Source of the DNA: an uncultured Prevotella sp.
GTDB taxonomy: Bacteria > Bacteroidota > Bacteroidia > Bacteroidales > Bacteroidaceae
Length of the DNA: 24,469 nucleotides
Direction of reading: 5' to 3'
NCBI GenBank assembly: GCA_937874345.1
Contig: CALNBT010000046.1
Span: forward strand, 1 to 24,469
Below, piece after piece: positions 1 through 7,840 of the stretch. The notes under the pieces are model-generated. The model was not told the origin of the DNA. It did not search any database and saw only the letters and a program-made list of their open reading frames with translations. A program made the position numbers and the translations under genes. Within the stretch, counting starts at the first letter, position 1. Each line of letters starts with the position of its first letter.

Positions 1-54
1 GGCAAGAATGTAAAAGTAAAATACAACATTCCGGTTAGCTTTAAGCTATCCTAA
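1..54 (+). CDS. C-terminal end of a TonB-like energy transducer (partial)
   Basis: The window opens inside a reading frame of 17 codons ending at TAA (52-54). The visible end, GKNVKVKYNIPVSFKLS, is typical of the last beta-strand of the TonB C-terminal domain, where family members end in patterns like GKPVxVxYxLPVxFxL. In that family the domain lies in the periplasm and contacts TonB boxes of outer-membrane transporters. The gene body lies outside the window, so the domain order cannot be seen. Two hairpins follow within 170 bases. The call rests on a short motif only. Confidence 0.55.
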   Translation, partial: GKNVKVKYNIPVSFKLS

Positions 55-100
55 TAAACTTCTCTTTTGTCTCTGAACAGAGAAAGTCAAATAAAAATTT

Positions 101-159
101 GATTGAAACGAATCATGCGACTCAATGTTGTAAGCGATAGCCCACCAATCGTTTCAATC
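101..159. repeat. 11-bp inverted repeat with 37-nt loop
   Basis: GATTGAAACGA (101-111) and TCGTTTCAATC (149-159) are perfect inverted repeats separated by 37 nt. The right arm is followed by TTTTAC. It may be the first terminator of the upstream TonB-like gene or a structured RNA element. The long loop is unusual for a simple terminator. Confidence 0.6.
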
Positions 160-170
160 TTTTACACTTT

Positions 171-220
171 AAATGGTTATTATTTGCACGTTGTAATATG
201 CAAATAATAACCATTTTTTT
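171..220 (+). terminator. Strong rho-independent terminator
   Basis: An 18-bp perfect stem (171-188 with 199-216) encloses a 10-nt loop and is followed by a T run to 220. The stem is AT-rich but long. It most likely ends transcription of the TonB-like gene entering from the left. Confidence 0.85.
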
Positions 221-668
221 GATTTAAAGAGATTGCAGCCTTGAACGGCTTGTTGTATTTTATCGAAATGGTTATGATATATAAACGAATTGGTAGGAAC
301 CTATAGGTAATGGTTCCGACAAAAAACAGAATAGTCAACTGTTACACGCTGCAACAAATTGATAACGAACTAATTATCATATATAAAGCATCATTAAAGA
401 CTTGTCATGTCTTCTGTCTGAATAGAAGTTGTTATCAGCATGCTTTTTCATAAAATACAAGCTAAATAAGGATAATATTAAACAACTTTTTGCAAAAAGA
501 ACAATGGTAGAAGTGTCAGCCGTTACAAGAACTGCTGCAAAGAATGGAGAAGGCAAAAAATGTTATTTGATAGATACTGAGAAGCAATATATACCTTATT
601 ACAATTACGAATTTGGGTTTTTAACTATTTTTCATGATGTTTGGCATAACGATATCTTCTTTTTATGG
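221..668. other. Long intergenic stretch upstream of the sugar operon
   Basis: No convincing gene is seen here. A 63-codon frame with an ATG at 504 (to 695) gives an unrecognised product rich in Tyr, Phe and Trp. The candidate operon promoter lies inside its 3' end, so it is probably not a gene. Two possible regulator sites stand out: GGAACC-N10-GGTTCC (296-317) and TGATAA-N8-TTATCA (360-379). Either could serve control of the operon starting at 729. Confidence 0.4.
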
Positions 669-676
669 TACATTTG
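669..676 (+). promoter_or_regulatory. Candidate -7 element (TACATTTG) for the sugar operon
   Basis: TACATTTG matches the Bacteroidetes -7 consensus TAnnTTTG and lies about 50 nt before the first gene's ATG at 729. The nearest TTTG upstream (640-643) leaves a 25-nt spacer, longer than the usual 19-21, so the -33 part is weak. This could fit a regulated promoter. Confidence 0.45.
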
Positions 677-728
677 CCAAGATAAATTGTCTTAATGACT
701 AAAAACCACTAGAGCCTAATATTTGATA

Positions 729-1805
729 ATGAAAATTAAAGTCGCCATTATCGGGTTTGGTAGGATGGGCAGATTTTATTTGCAAGCATTCCAAAACAAC
801 ACCCGATATGATGTTGATTATATATGTGATGTAAACAAGGGATGCTGTAAATTGGCCCGCCAATTATCGCCTTCATCCAAGATTGTAACAGACTATGATG
901 TCATTTTCAATGACCCTGACGTACAATTAGTTGTGCTATGCGCCTTTGCCAGCGAACGAAGAGCCAGTATTCAAACTGCCGTTAAAACCGGGAAACACAT
1001 TATTGCCGAAAAACCAATCGCCGATACTGCAGAAAACGAAGCAGAAGTTGTAAACATGGTCAAAGACTATGATCACTTCTGCACAGTGAATATGTACCTC
1101 CGCAACTCCTGGTATCATTCTGAGATGAAGAAAATTGTTGCATCCGGTGAAATAGGAGAACTGGCTATTTTGCGCGTTTGTCATATGACACCCGGATTGG
1201 CACCTGGAGAAGGACATCAGTCAGAGGGTCCATGCTTTCATGATTGTGGCATGCACTATGTTGACATTGCCCGTTGGTATGCCCAAAGTGAGTACAAAAC
1301 TTACCATGCGCAAGGCATTCGGATGTGGTCTTACAAAGATCCTTGGTGGCTTCAGACTCATGGAACGTTTGAAAACGGAATTGTTTTTGATATCACACAA
1401 GGGTTTGTATATGGTCAGCTTTCAAAGGACCAAACGCACAATTCATACATTGATATCATCGGTACCAAGGGTATCATCCACATGACTCACGACTTTAAAA
1501 CAGCCGTTGTGGATGTCCGGGGTGTAAACAAAACCTTACATATTGAAAAACCATTTGGAGGTAAAAACTTGGATGTATTGATTGAAAGAATGGCCAACTC
1601 GATCGAGTCTGGCGTTCGCGATCCACATCTTCCTACATTCCAGGATTCTGCTATCGCATCCCAGTTTGCATGGGATTGTCTTACAGACGCAACGAAGCAT
1701 GATTTACCTGCCATCGGGTCTCCAGAAACATTGAAGAAAATCATTAACCGAAGAAGACACATGACCAATGGATACGGACTGTTGCCTCATGATTCTGACG
1801 AATAG
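729..1805 (+). CDS. Cytoplasmic Gfo/Idh/MocA-family oxidoreductase
   Basis: A 358-residue NAD(P)-dependent sugar or inositol dehydrogenase of the Gfo/Idh/MocA family. The N-terminus carries the Rossmann loop GFGRMG (about residues 9-14). The family EKP motif appears in GKHIIAEKPIADT (about residues 90-102), with its Lys expected in catalysis. The C-terminal half has HDCGMHYVDIARWY, which holds the Asp/His pair usual for this family. I chose the ATG at 729 over the TTG two codons earlier. There is no signal peptide, so it should act in the cytoplasm, unlike the four genes that follow. It leads a closely spaced five-gene operon (40 nt to the next gene). In the proposed pathway it would reduce or oxidise a 3-keto sugar after uptake; the exact substrate cannot be read from sequence. 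Family is certain, role inferred. Confidence 0.9.
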   Translation: MKIKVAIIGFGRMGRFYLQAFQNNTRYDVDYICDVNKGCCKLARQLSPSSKIVTDYDVIFNDPDVQLVVLCAFASERRASIQTAVKTGKHIIAEKPIADTAENEAEVVNMVKDYDHFCTVNMYLRNSWYHSEMKKIVASGEIGELAILRVCHMTPGLAPGEGHQSEGPCFHDCGMHYVDIARWYAQSEYKTYHAQGIRMWSYKDPWWLQTHGTFENGIVFDITQGFVYGQLSKDQTHNSYIDIIGTKGIIHMTHDFKTAVVDVRGVNKTLHIEKPFGGKNLDVLIERMANSIESGVRDPHLPTFQDSAIASQFAWDCLTDATKHDLPAIGSPETLKKIINRRRHMTNGYGLLPHDSDE

Positions 1806-1845
1806 TTACGAATTAATTTATATCTAATTAACCAAACAAACAATT

Positions 1846-3330
1846 ATGACAGACATTTCAAGAAGAGATTTCCTTAAAAAAGGAAGCGCTGCTTTAGCAG
1901 GAATGATTGTTGCACCGAGTATCGTACCGAATACCGTTCTCGGAAAAGCAAAAGGAAAAGTATCACCAAGTGATAAATTAAATATCCTTGGTGTGGGTAT
2001 CGGCGGACGTGGTGCTGCGGATTTGAGTGCCATGGAAACGGAAAACATCATCGGACTGTGTGATGTCGACTGGAAATATGCAAAGCATATCTTTGACAAA
2101 TATCCAAAAGCACAGCGTTACAACGACTATCGCAAGATGTTCGATGAGATGTTGAAGAGCGCAGACGCAGTAATGATTGCCACCGCAGACCACACTCACG
2201 CTATTATTGCAGCAGAAGCGTTGATGGCTGGTAAGCATGTGTATGTTGAGAAACCAATGACATTATATGCTTATGAATCAAGATTGCTGACTAAACTCGC
2301 AAAAAAATATAATGTAGCCACACAGATGGGTAACCAAGGAGCATCAAGTGCAGGAACACGTCAAGCTTTGAACTGGCTATGGAATGGAGAAATCGGTGAG
2401 GTAACACGCATCGATTCGTTTACCAACCGTCCGATATGGCCACAAGGAATGGCTGCCCCATCAGAGAAAATGGCTATTCCATCAACAATGAACTGGGATG
2501 CTTTCATCGGTCCTGCAAAGTATCGTGATTACAATGCTGCCTATACTCCTTGGAACTTCCGTGGATGGTGGGACTTCGGATCAGGGGCTCTTGGCGATAT
2601 GGCCAACCACATTTTACAAGTAGCCTTCAAAGGTTTGAACTTAGGAGCACCGGATGAGGTTATCGGAAGCTCAACAATGTTGATGACAGACTCATGCCCA
2701 AGCGCACAAAAGATCACATATCACTTCCCTGCACGCGATAATATGGCTAAGTTGGGAATGCCAGCATGTACGCTGACATGGTATGATGGAGGTCTTCGTC
2801 CAGAACTTCCATTCGACATGCCGGCTGACAAGAATTTCGATGATAATGGTGTTACGGTTTACTATGGTACGAAAGACACAATGGTTGTCGGTACCTATGG
2901 ATCCAATCCATTCTTGGTATCAGGCCGCAAACCGGCTGTTCCCGAACTATGCCGTATCGTTAAAGACGACAACCACCAGCAAGACTGGATCCGCGCTTGT
3001 AAGGAAAGTCCAGAAAACCGCATCATGAGCGAATCAGATTTCAGTCTGTCTGGTCCATTAAATGAAATGATCGTGATGGGAGTTGCTGCTGTTCGTTTGC
3101 AAGAACTGAGACAATGGCTCAAGTGGGATGCAAAGAACATGCGCTTCACCAATATTCCTGCTGATGCTAAATTGCGCAGCATCATCGAAGATAAATTCCA
3201 AATCCACGATGGTCATCCAACCTTCGACCGCAAATACAGCGAACCTGTGAATGCGAATGAGTGGGCAGAGCGTCTTATCAAGCCTGTTTACCGTGAAGGA
3301 TGGAAACTTCCTGAAATACCAATGATCTAA
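1846..3330 (+). CDS. Tat-exported Gfo/Idh/MocA-family oxidoreductase
   Basis: A 494-residue protein that begins with a clear twin-arginine signal: SRRDFLKKG (residues 5-13), then a hydrophobic stretch ending near VLGKAKG. The mature part starts with the Rossmann motif GVGIGGRG and contains GKHVYVEKPMTLY, the family EKP motif. GDMANHI (roughly residues 260-266) supplies the Asp/His pair also found in GH109-type and 3-keto-sugar-forming members. Tat export carries folded proteins, so the enzyme probably travels with its nicotinamide cofactor bound, as known for Zymomonas glucose-fructose oxidoreductase. Fifteen nt separate it from the first DUF1080 gene, which supports the view that it oxidises C3 of a glycoside for its neighbours to cleave. 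A GH109-like glycosidase is the main alternative. Confidence 0.9.
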   Translation: MTDISRRDFLKKGSAALAGMIVAPSIVPNTVLGKAKGKVSPSDKLNILGVGIGGRGAADLSAMETENIIGLCDVDWKYAKHIFDKYPKAQRYNDYRKMFDEMLKSADAVMIATADHTHAIIAAEALMAGKHVYVEKPMTLYAYESRLLTKLAKKYNVATQMGNQGASSAGTRQALNWLWNGEIGEVTRIDSFTNRPIWPQGMAAPSEKMAIPSTMNWDAFIGPAKYRDYNAAYTPWNFRGWWDFGSGALGDMANHILQVAFKGLNLGAPDEVIGSSTMLMTDSCPSAQKITYHFPARDNMAKLGMPACTLTWYDGGLRPELPFDMPADKNFDDNGVTVYYGTKDTMVVGTYGSNPFLVSGRKPAVPELCRIVKDDNHQQDWIRACKESPENRIMSESDFSLSGPLNEMIVMGVAAVRLQELRQWLKWDAKNMRFTNIPADAKLRSIIEDKFQIHDGHPTFDRKYSEPVNANEWAERLIKPVYREGWKLPEIPMI

Positions 3331-3345
3331 TATTGAAATATAATT

Positions 3346-4188
3346 ATGAAAAAAATAATTTTTTCTATTGCAATTTGCCTTTTGGCGATGAATGCTTCTG
3401 CAGCAACACCAAAGTCAACTCAATCTCCAAAGGGAACAGTTACACTATATTGCTCACAGGGTTTCCAAGGCCCTGAGAAATGGAACAAGCATGCTTACAA
3501 AGTAGACAAAAATGGCTATATCAACATCTTTGATGGAAGTTCTTTCGCAGGATGGAGAGGCTATGGCAAATCTTACGTTCCTTCTCGATGGATCATTGAC
3601 AATGGTGCCATGAAGTTTATCGGCAATAAAGACGAGGCTGCTAAAGGAAAAGAAGGTGGAGATATCATTTTCGCACACCAGTTCAAGAACTTTGAAGTGT
3701 CTATTGATTGGAAAGTTGCAAAAGGTAGCAACTCTGGTATCTTCTATTTGGCAAAAGAACTTACCAATAAAAATGGCAACATCGAGTCTATCGTTGTTTC
3801 AGGTCTTGAAAGTCAGGTATTAGACAATGCAAACCATCCTGATGCAAAATTGGGTAAGGACGGCGATCGCCAATCAACCTCTTTGTACGATTTGATTCCA
3901 GCAAAACCACAAAATCAAAAGCCTTATGGTGAGTGGAATAATACGGTGATCAGAGTACAGAATGGATTGGTTACACATTTCCAAAATGGTCAGCAGGTTC
4001 TTCAATATCGTTTATGGACACCAGAGTGGATTCAACTTTTACAGACCAGTAAATTTAGTGAAAAATCATGGCCAGAAGCATTTGCTGCATTCAGTGAAGC
4101 CGGCGGTCCTACCCATGAGGGCTTTATTGGCCTCCAAGATCATGGAGACGATGTTTGGTTTCGCAACATCAAAGTGAAAGTTTTATAA
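3346..4188 (+). CDS. DUF1080 protein, 3-keto-disaccharide hydrolase family (secreted)
   Basis: A 280-residue protein with a type I signal peptide (MKKIIFSIAICLLAMNASA, cleavage expected after ASA) and one DUF1080 domain (PF06439, concanavalin-like fold) from about residue 55 to the end. Hallmarks seen include GYINIFDG...GWRGYG near the domain start, RQSTSLYDLIPAKPQN in the middle and LQDHGDDVWFRN near the end. The family is linked to cleavage of 3-keto-glycosides, which fits its place right after the exported oxidoreductase. It is a paralogue of the next gene but is predicted to be soluble in the periplasm. The region around residues 145-162 (after LAKELTNK) differs most between the two and may shape substrate choice. 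Confidence 0.88.
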   Translation: MKKIIFSIAICLLAMNASAATPKSTQSPKGTVTLYCSQGFQGPEKWNKHAYKVDKNGYINIFDGSSFAGWRGYGKSYVPSRWIIDNGAMKFIGNKDEAAKGKEGGDIIFAHQFKNFEVSIDWKVAKGSNSGIFYLAKELTNKNGNIESIVVSGLESQVLDNANHPDAKLGKDGDRQSTSLYDLIPAKPQNQKPYGEWNNTVIRVQNGLVTHFQNGQQVLQYRLWTPEWIQLLQTSKFSEKSWPEAFAAFSEAGGPTHEGFIGLQDHGDDVWFRNIKVKVL

Positions 4189-4210
4189 TCAATAACAAAG
4201 ATTTAGAATT

Positions 4211-5062
4211 ATGAAATATACATTAGCGTTGGTTGCCTTGTCATCACTTCTTGTGGTGTCCTGTGGCAACAAGAAAAACAATGAAGCAGAAGACAGCAAG
4301 AAAGCTTCTACAGAATATAAAATAGCCGACAAGCAAGTTATTGACATCAGCAAGTATCCTGTTGACAAAGATGGCTATATTACGTTGTTCGATGGCAAGA
4401 CCTTGACTGGATGGCGTGGTTATGGAATGGACAAGGCGCCAATAAGTTGGGACGTTCAGGACGGTGCCATTCATCTACATGGATCTGGTACCGGTGAAGC
4501 TCAGATGGAAGGCGGCGGCGATTTGATCTTCGCTCACAAGTTTAAGAACTTTGAATTGGACTTTGAATATAAGGTTTCAAAAGGCGGTAATTCAGGAGTG
4601 TTCTATTTGGCTCAGGAAGTTACGACTCAAGAAGACGGAAAAGATACCTATCTCCCTATCTGGCAGTCAGCTTCAGAATATCAAATTCTTGACAATCAGA
4701 ACCACGAAGACGCTAAGCTAGGCGTTGATGGTAACCGTCAATCAGCCTCTTTGTATGATATGATTCCGGCAAAGCCACAGAATGCCAAACCATTTGGCCA
4801 ATGGAATCAAGGAAAGATCATGGTTTTCAAAGGAACTGTCGTTCATGGACAGAACGGTGCGAACGTTGTGGAATATCATCTTTGGACTCCGAAATGGAAC
4901 GAAATGTTGGAAAACAGCAAGTTTAAGAAAGGCGGCGAATTCCCTGTCGCTTACGAATTGTTGAAGAACATTGGTGGAAAGAACCACGAAGGCTACATTG
5001 GATTCCAGGATCATGGTGATGATGTTTGGTATCGCAACGTACGAATCAAGGTATTGGAGTAA
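4211..5062 (+). CDS. DUF1080 lipoprotein, 3-keto-disaccharide hydrolase family
   Basis: A 283-residue second DUF1080 protein in tandem with the first. The N-terminus is a lipoprotein signal with lipobox VVSC (Cys19), followed by a charged linker (KKNNEAEDSKK). Acidic residues lie several positions after the Cys rather than directly beside it, so surface display through the Bacteroidetes export signal is uncertain. The domain shows GYITLFDGKTLTGWRGYG, RQSASLYDMIPAKPQN and FQDHGDDVWYRN, matching the paralogue. The central segment reads WQSASEYQILDNQNH where the first copy has VSGLESQVLDNANH. The gap is 22 nt upstream and 12 nt downstream, which supports one transcript. The likely role is 3-keto-glycoside cleavage, anchored to a membrane. 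Confidence 0.88.
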   Translation: MKYTLALVALSSLLVVSCGNKKNNEAEDSKKASTEYKIADKQVIDISKYPVDKDGYITLFDGKTLTGWRGYGMDKAPISWDVQDGAIHLHGSGTGEAQMEGGGDLIFAHKFKNFELDFEYKVSKGGNSGVFYLAQEVTTQEDGKDTYLPIWQSASEYQILDNQNHEDAKLGVDGNRQSASLYDMIPAKPQNAKPFGQWNQGKIMVFKGTVVHGQNGANVVEYHLWTPKWNEMLENSKFKKGGEFPVAYELLKNIGGKNHEGYIGFQDHGDDVWYRNVRIKVLE

Positions 5063-5074
5063 TACAAACCAATC

Positions 5075-5995
5075 ATGAGAAATAAGATAATTATATCCAT
5101 TATCGCCTTGGCTTTCATTGGAACCTCTGTAAGTTTTGCACAAAAGCGCACTCGTGTTCAGCAAAATGCGATGCCACAGAAAGAAATGTGCCTACAGCTT
5201 TATTCTATTCGCGATAAGATAGGAGACGCAGACAAATATGCCAAGAACCATGTTGAGGTTTTCAAGCAACTGAAAGCCATGGGATATTCAGAAGTAGAGG
5301 CTGCCAATTACAATAATGGCAAGTTCTATGGTGTTTCTCCCGTGCAATATCGTCAGGATGTTGCGGCTGCAGGACTGTCTTCTATGTCTTCGCATGCCAC
5401 TAGAAACTTGAATGATGATGAACTGAAAAACCATGATTTCACGGCAGCTTTGAACTGGTGGAAGCAGGCAATCAAGGCACATAAAGACGCAGGAATGAAA
5501 TATCTTGTCAGTCCTGGTACCAATATGCCAAAGACTTTAAAAGAGGCTCAGACCATTTGCGACTATCACAACGAGATAGGCAAAATGTGCAAAGAGGCTG
5601 GTTTGCAGTATGGCTACCATAACCATTCTCACGAGTTCGCAAAAGTTGAAAACAAGGTTTGGTACGAGTATTTCGTTGAAAACACTAATCCCGAATACGT
5701 TTTCTTCCAGATGGACGTTTATTGGGCTGTCATGGCTCAACAGAGCCCTGTCGAGTTATTCAAGAAATATCCCGGACGCTTCACCCTACTTCACATTAAA
5801 GACAAATTTGTATTGGGCGAAAGCGGTATGGTTGGCTTTGATGCCATTTTCAAACATGCCGCCGATGCTGGTCTCAATCACTATGTCGTTGAGATGGAAG
5901 GCACTGAAGACGGGATGGATATCATGGAAGGTGTGAAGAGATGCGCTACTTATCTGCGCGTATCACCCTTCGTGAAGAAAACTTACGCCAAGTAA
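5075..5995 (+). CDS. Exported sugar-isomerase-like TIM-barrel protein
   Basis: A 306-residue protein of the xylose isomerase-like TIM-barrel superfamily (AP_endonuc_2 fold), with a type I signal peptide ending near VSFAQ. Candidate metal ligands are EVEAANY (about residues 71-77), GYHNHSHEF (about 180-188), MDVYWAV (about 213-219), LLHIKDKF (about 236-243) and VVEMEGTED (near 277-285); this Glu/Asp/His/Glu pattern is usual for the fold. It closes the operon and is followed by a terminator. Members beside Gfo/Idh/MocA and DUF1080 genes are thought to isomerise or hydrate keto-sugar intermediates. The reaction here is inferred from context and the substrate is unknown. Confidence 0.85.
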   Translation: MRNKIIISIIALAFIGTSVSFAQKRTRVQQNAMPQKEMCLQLYSIRDKIGDADKYAKNHVEVFKQLKAMGYSEVEAANYNNGKFYGVSPVQYRQDVAAAGLSSMSSHATRNLNDDELKNHDFTAALNWWKQAIKAHKDAGMKYLVSPGTNMPKTLKEAQTICDYHNEIGKMCKEAGLQYGYHNHSHEFAKVENKVWYEYFVENTNPEYVFFQMDVYWAVMAQQSPVELFKKYPGRFTLLHIKDKFVLGESGMVGFDAIFKHAADAGLNHYVVEMEGTEDGMDIMEGVKRCATYLRVSPFVKKTYAK

Positions 5996-6025
5996 ACTGT
6001 ACACGTTCGCGTGAATATATTCTTT

Positions 6026-6060
6026 ATCCCGGATTCATGATAGAATCCGGGATTTTATTG
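6026..6060 (+). terminator. Rho-independent terminator of the sugar operon
   Basis: ATCCCGGATTC (6026-6036) and GAATCCGGGAT (6043-6053) form a perfect 11-bp stem with a 6-nt loop, followed by TTTATTG. It sits about 30 nt after the TIM-barrel stop codon, so it separates the operon from the GH43 gene. Confidence 0.92.
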
Positions 6061-6122
6061 TTTTCTATTACCTGTCAACCTTTTTTCTTGCCATCATGGC
6101 CAACATCATCCGAAATTTTGTG

Positions 6123-6130
6123 TAAGTTTG
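6123..6130 (+). promoter_or_regulatory. Candidate -7 element (TAAGTTTG) for the GH43 gene
   Basis: TAAGTTTG fits TAnnTTTG and lies about 88 nt before the ATG at 6218, after the operon terminator. No well-spaced TTTG is seen upstream, so the assignment is tentative. Confidence 0.4.
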
Positions 6131-6217
6131 CATGTCAAGACATCATCGGAAGGGTAGCTACACAAGTGATACCTTCTCTATGCTTGCCTTCAACCATAAC
6201 CCAAATATCACATTTTG

Positions 6218-7177
6218 ATGAAAACATTTTTCAAAAACGCCATTCTATTGGCAACTGTCAGAATGTTCTGTTCATGCGCAACAACGTATTACACAAACCC
6301 TGTCATCAATACAGCCTTGCCCGATCCAACGGTTATCCGACTGAAAGAGACATACTATGCCGCCGGAACGACCAACGACCGAAAGCCGGTTTTCCCGATA
6401 TTCACCTCTAAAGATCTTGTAAACTGGACGCCCGCAGGTCATGTATTCCAGGATTTTCCCGACTGGACAGTTGGTTCTTTTTGGGCACCCGAATTCTATC
6501 AAATCGATGGTAAGACCTATTGCTATTATACTGCCCGTCGGAAAGCAGACAATATTTCATGTATTGGCGTAGCCATTGCCGACTCTCCAACGAGTAAGTT
6601 CGTTGATCATGGTATGCTACTTGATTGGGGAAAGGAAGCCATCGACAGCTATATCTTCGATGATCAAGGACAACTTTATATCATTTGGAAGGCATACGGG
6701 CTGAATCCCGAACGCCCTATCGAATTGCTTGCTCAGAAACTGTCTGCCGATGGACTGCATGTTGAAGGCGAAGTCTTTTCACTGCTTCAGGATATTGAAA
6801 ATATCGGCATGGAAGGACAATGTATCTTCAAAGAAGGAGATTATTACTATCTGCTGTATTCAGCCCGCGATTGCTGTTCAGAACGCAGCGATTACGAAGT
6901 AAGGGTGGCCCGTTCGAAAAGTTTCCGAGGCCCATACGAAAAGTATACCGGCAACCCAATCCTCAAGGGTGATGGAAAATACATCCAATCATGCGGGCAT
7001 GGCACTATGGTTCGGTCGAAAACGAACCGAATGTATTACCTTTGTCATGCATTCTTGGTGGGCAAGCATCATGAGGGTCGAAAGCCAATCTTACAAGAAA
7101 TGGTGGTTGGCAAAGATCAATGGATACACTTCTTGACAGGTAACATCACCCAAAAGAACCAGCGTTTTCCAAGATAA
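6218..7177 (+). CDS. GH43-family glycosidase, lipoprotein
   Basis: A 319-residue five-bladed beta-propeller glycoside hydrolase of family 43, the group of beta-xylosidases, arabinofuranosidases and arabinanases. I chose the ATG at 6218 over the TTG just before it. The N-terminus looks like a lipoprotein signal (hydrophobic AILLATV, then FCSC). Three acidic positions match the family triad: the Asp of ALPDPT (general base), the Asp of EAIDSYIFDD (pKa modulator) and the Glu of GMEGQCIF (general acid; most members read EGP here). SFWAPEF and GHGTMV are other GH43 landmarks. It is a single-domain protein without a carbohydrate-binding module. It lies after the operon terminator and likely has its own promoter, yet probably feeds sugars to the same metabolism. 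Exact specificity is not readable. Confidence 0.88.
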   Translation: MKTFFKNAILLATVRMFCSCATTYYTNPVINTALPDPTVIRLKETYYAAGTTNDRKPVFPIFTSKDLVNWTPAGHVFQDFPDWTVGSFWAPEFYQIDGKTYCYYTARRKADNISCIGVAIADSPTSKFVDHGMLLDWGKEAIDSYIFDDQGQLYIIWKAYGLNPERPIELLAQKLSADGLHVEGEVFSLLQDIENIGMEGQCIFKEGDYYYLLYSARDCCSERSDYEVRVARSKSFRGPYEKYTGNPILKGDGKYIQSCGHGTMVRSKTNRMYYLCHAFLVGKHHEGRKPILQEMVVGKDQWIHFLTGNITQKNQRFPR

Positions 7178-7414
7178 TCTGTAGCGAAATCTACATATAT
7201 AAAGGTTGGTATTGGCATATGCTTTAAACAGGTTATTCAGGTCTTTTTACGGCATTGTAAAATGTCGCTTCAATCTTCATTGTTTTGCAAGATACATCCA
7301 AGGATATTGTGGGCCAAACCTACCGATTAGAGATTACTAACCCTATGATGTTGCAGGCACCACTCAATTACAACAAGGGAGATAAGGTTCTTTACACATG
7401 AACATTCTTATAAA
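7178..7414 (+). other. Intergenic stretch with a short protein-like frame
   Basis: A frame open from 7264 to the TGA at 7399-7401 encodes about 45 residues that read like the tail of a protein, including GQTYRLEITNP and YNKGDKVLYT. It has no good ATG start near its beginning (TAA directly precedes it), and no frame upstream continues it convincingly. It could be a remnant of a degraded gene or an unrecognised small gene. Its TGA overlaps the ATG of a six-codon frame (7398-7418), which in turn overlaps the start of the lipoprotein gene at 7415. Confidence 0.35.
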
Positions 7415-7840
7415 ATGAAAAAAATATTATTCTTTATTCCAATGGTATTGCTCATTAGTTTGCTGTCATTTTCATGCAAATTTGCACCTTCATCTGATAT
7501 GGGTGATACCGTAGCCGCAAAGATATTTGAGCCAATAGACACAGCGTTGCTAAACAAACAGCTGAAGAAACAAAAGGCAATGATACACGACAGTGCCAAT
7601 ATTTTTGTCGTTGGCGAAGGTTCTACTCGCGAGATGCTGCAACTGATATCCTACCCTTCAAGACGCGACACAGCAAGCTATGGCAAGAAACGTCCATTGA
7701 AAGTAACCGGAAATGCTGATTTCGGGCATATTGTACGCATCGGATTTGTGATGGGAAGAGACAGCACAAAGCTCGTCAAAACCATCGATGAAATCAAAAT
7801 GGAAACAACTCCAGCGCCTCAACCAGTCGTACCTCAGTGA
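7415..7840 (+). CDS. Small lipoprotein of unknown function
   Basis: A 141-residue protein with a lipoprotein signal: a Lys-rich start, a hydrophobic core (FFIPMVLLISLLSF) and lipobox SFSC with Cys21 as the expected lipidated residue. The mature part has no domain I recognise. It includes a charged segment (LNKQLKKQKAMIHD), a basic patch (RRDTASYGKKRPLK) and a Pro-rich end (TTPAPQPVVPQ). The start ATG overlaps the stop of a six-codon upstream frame (ATGA). The gene converges on mutY and their 3' ends overlap by 7 nt (7834-7840), so neither has a separate terminator between them. An envelope location is likely. Confidence 0.75.
   Translation: MKKILFFIPMVLLISLLSFSCKFAPSSDMGDTVAAKIFEPIDTALLNKQLKKQKAMIHDSANIFVVGEGSTREMLQLISYPSRRDTASYGKKRPLKVTGNADFGHIVRIGFVMGRDSTKLVKTIDEIKMETTPAPQPVVPQ

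Noticed and set aside
504..695. A 63-codon frame upstream of the sugar operon.
   Set aside because: The candidate operon promoter lies inside it, its composition is odd and no family is recognised.
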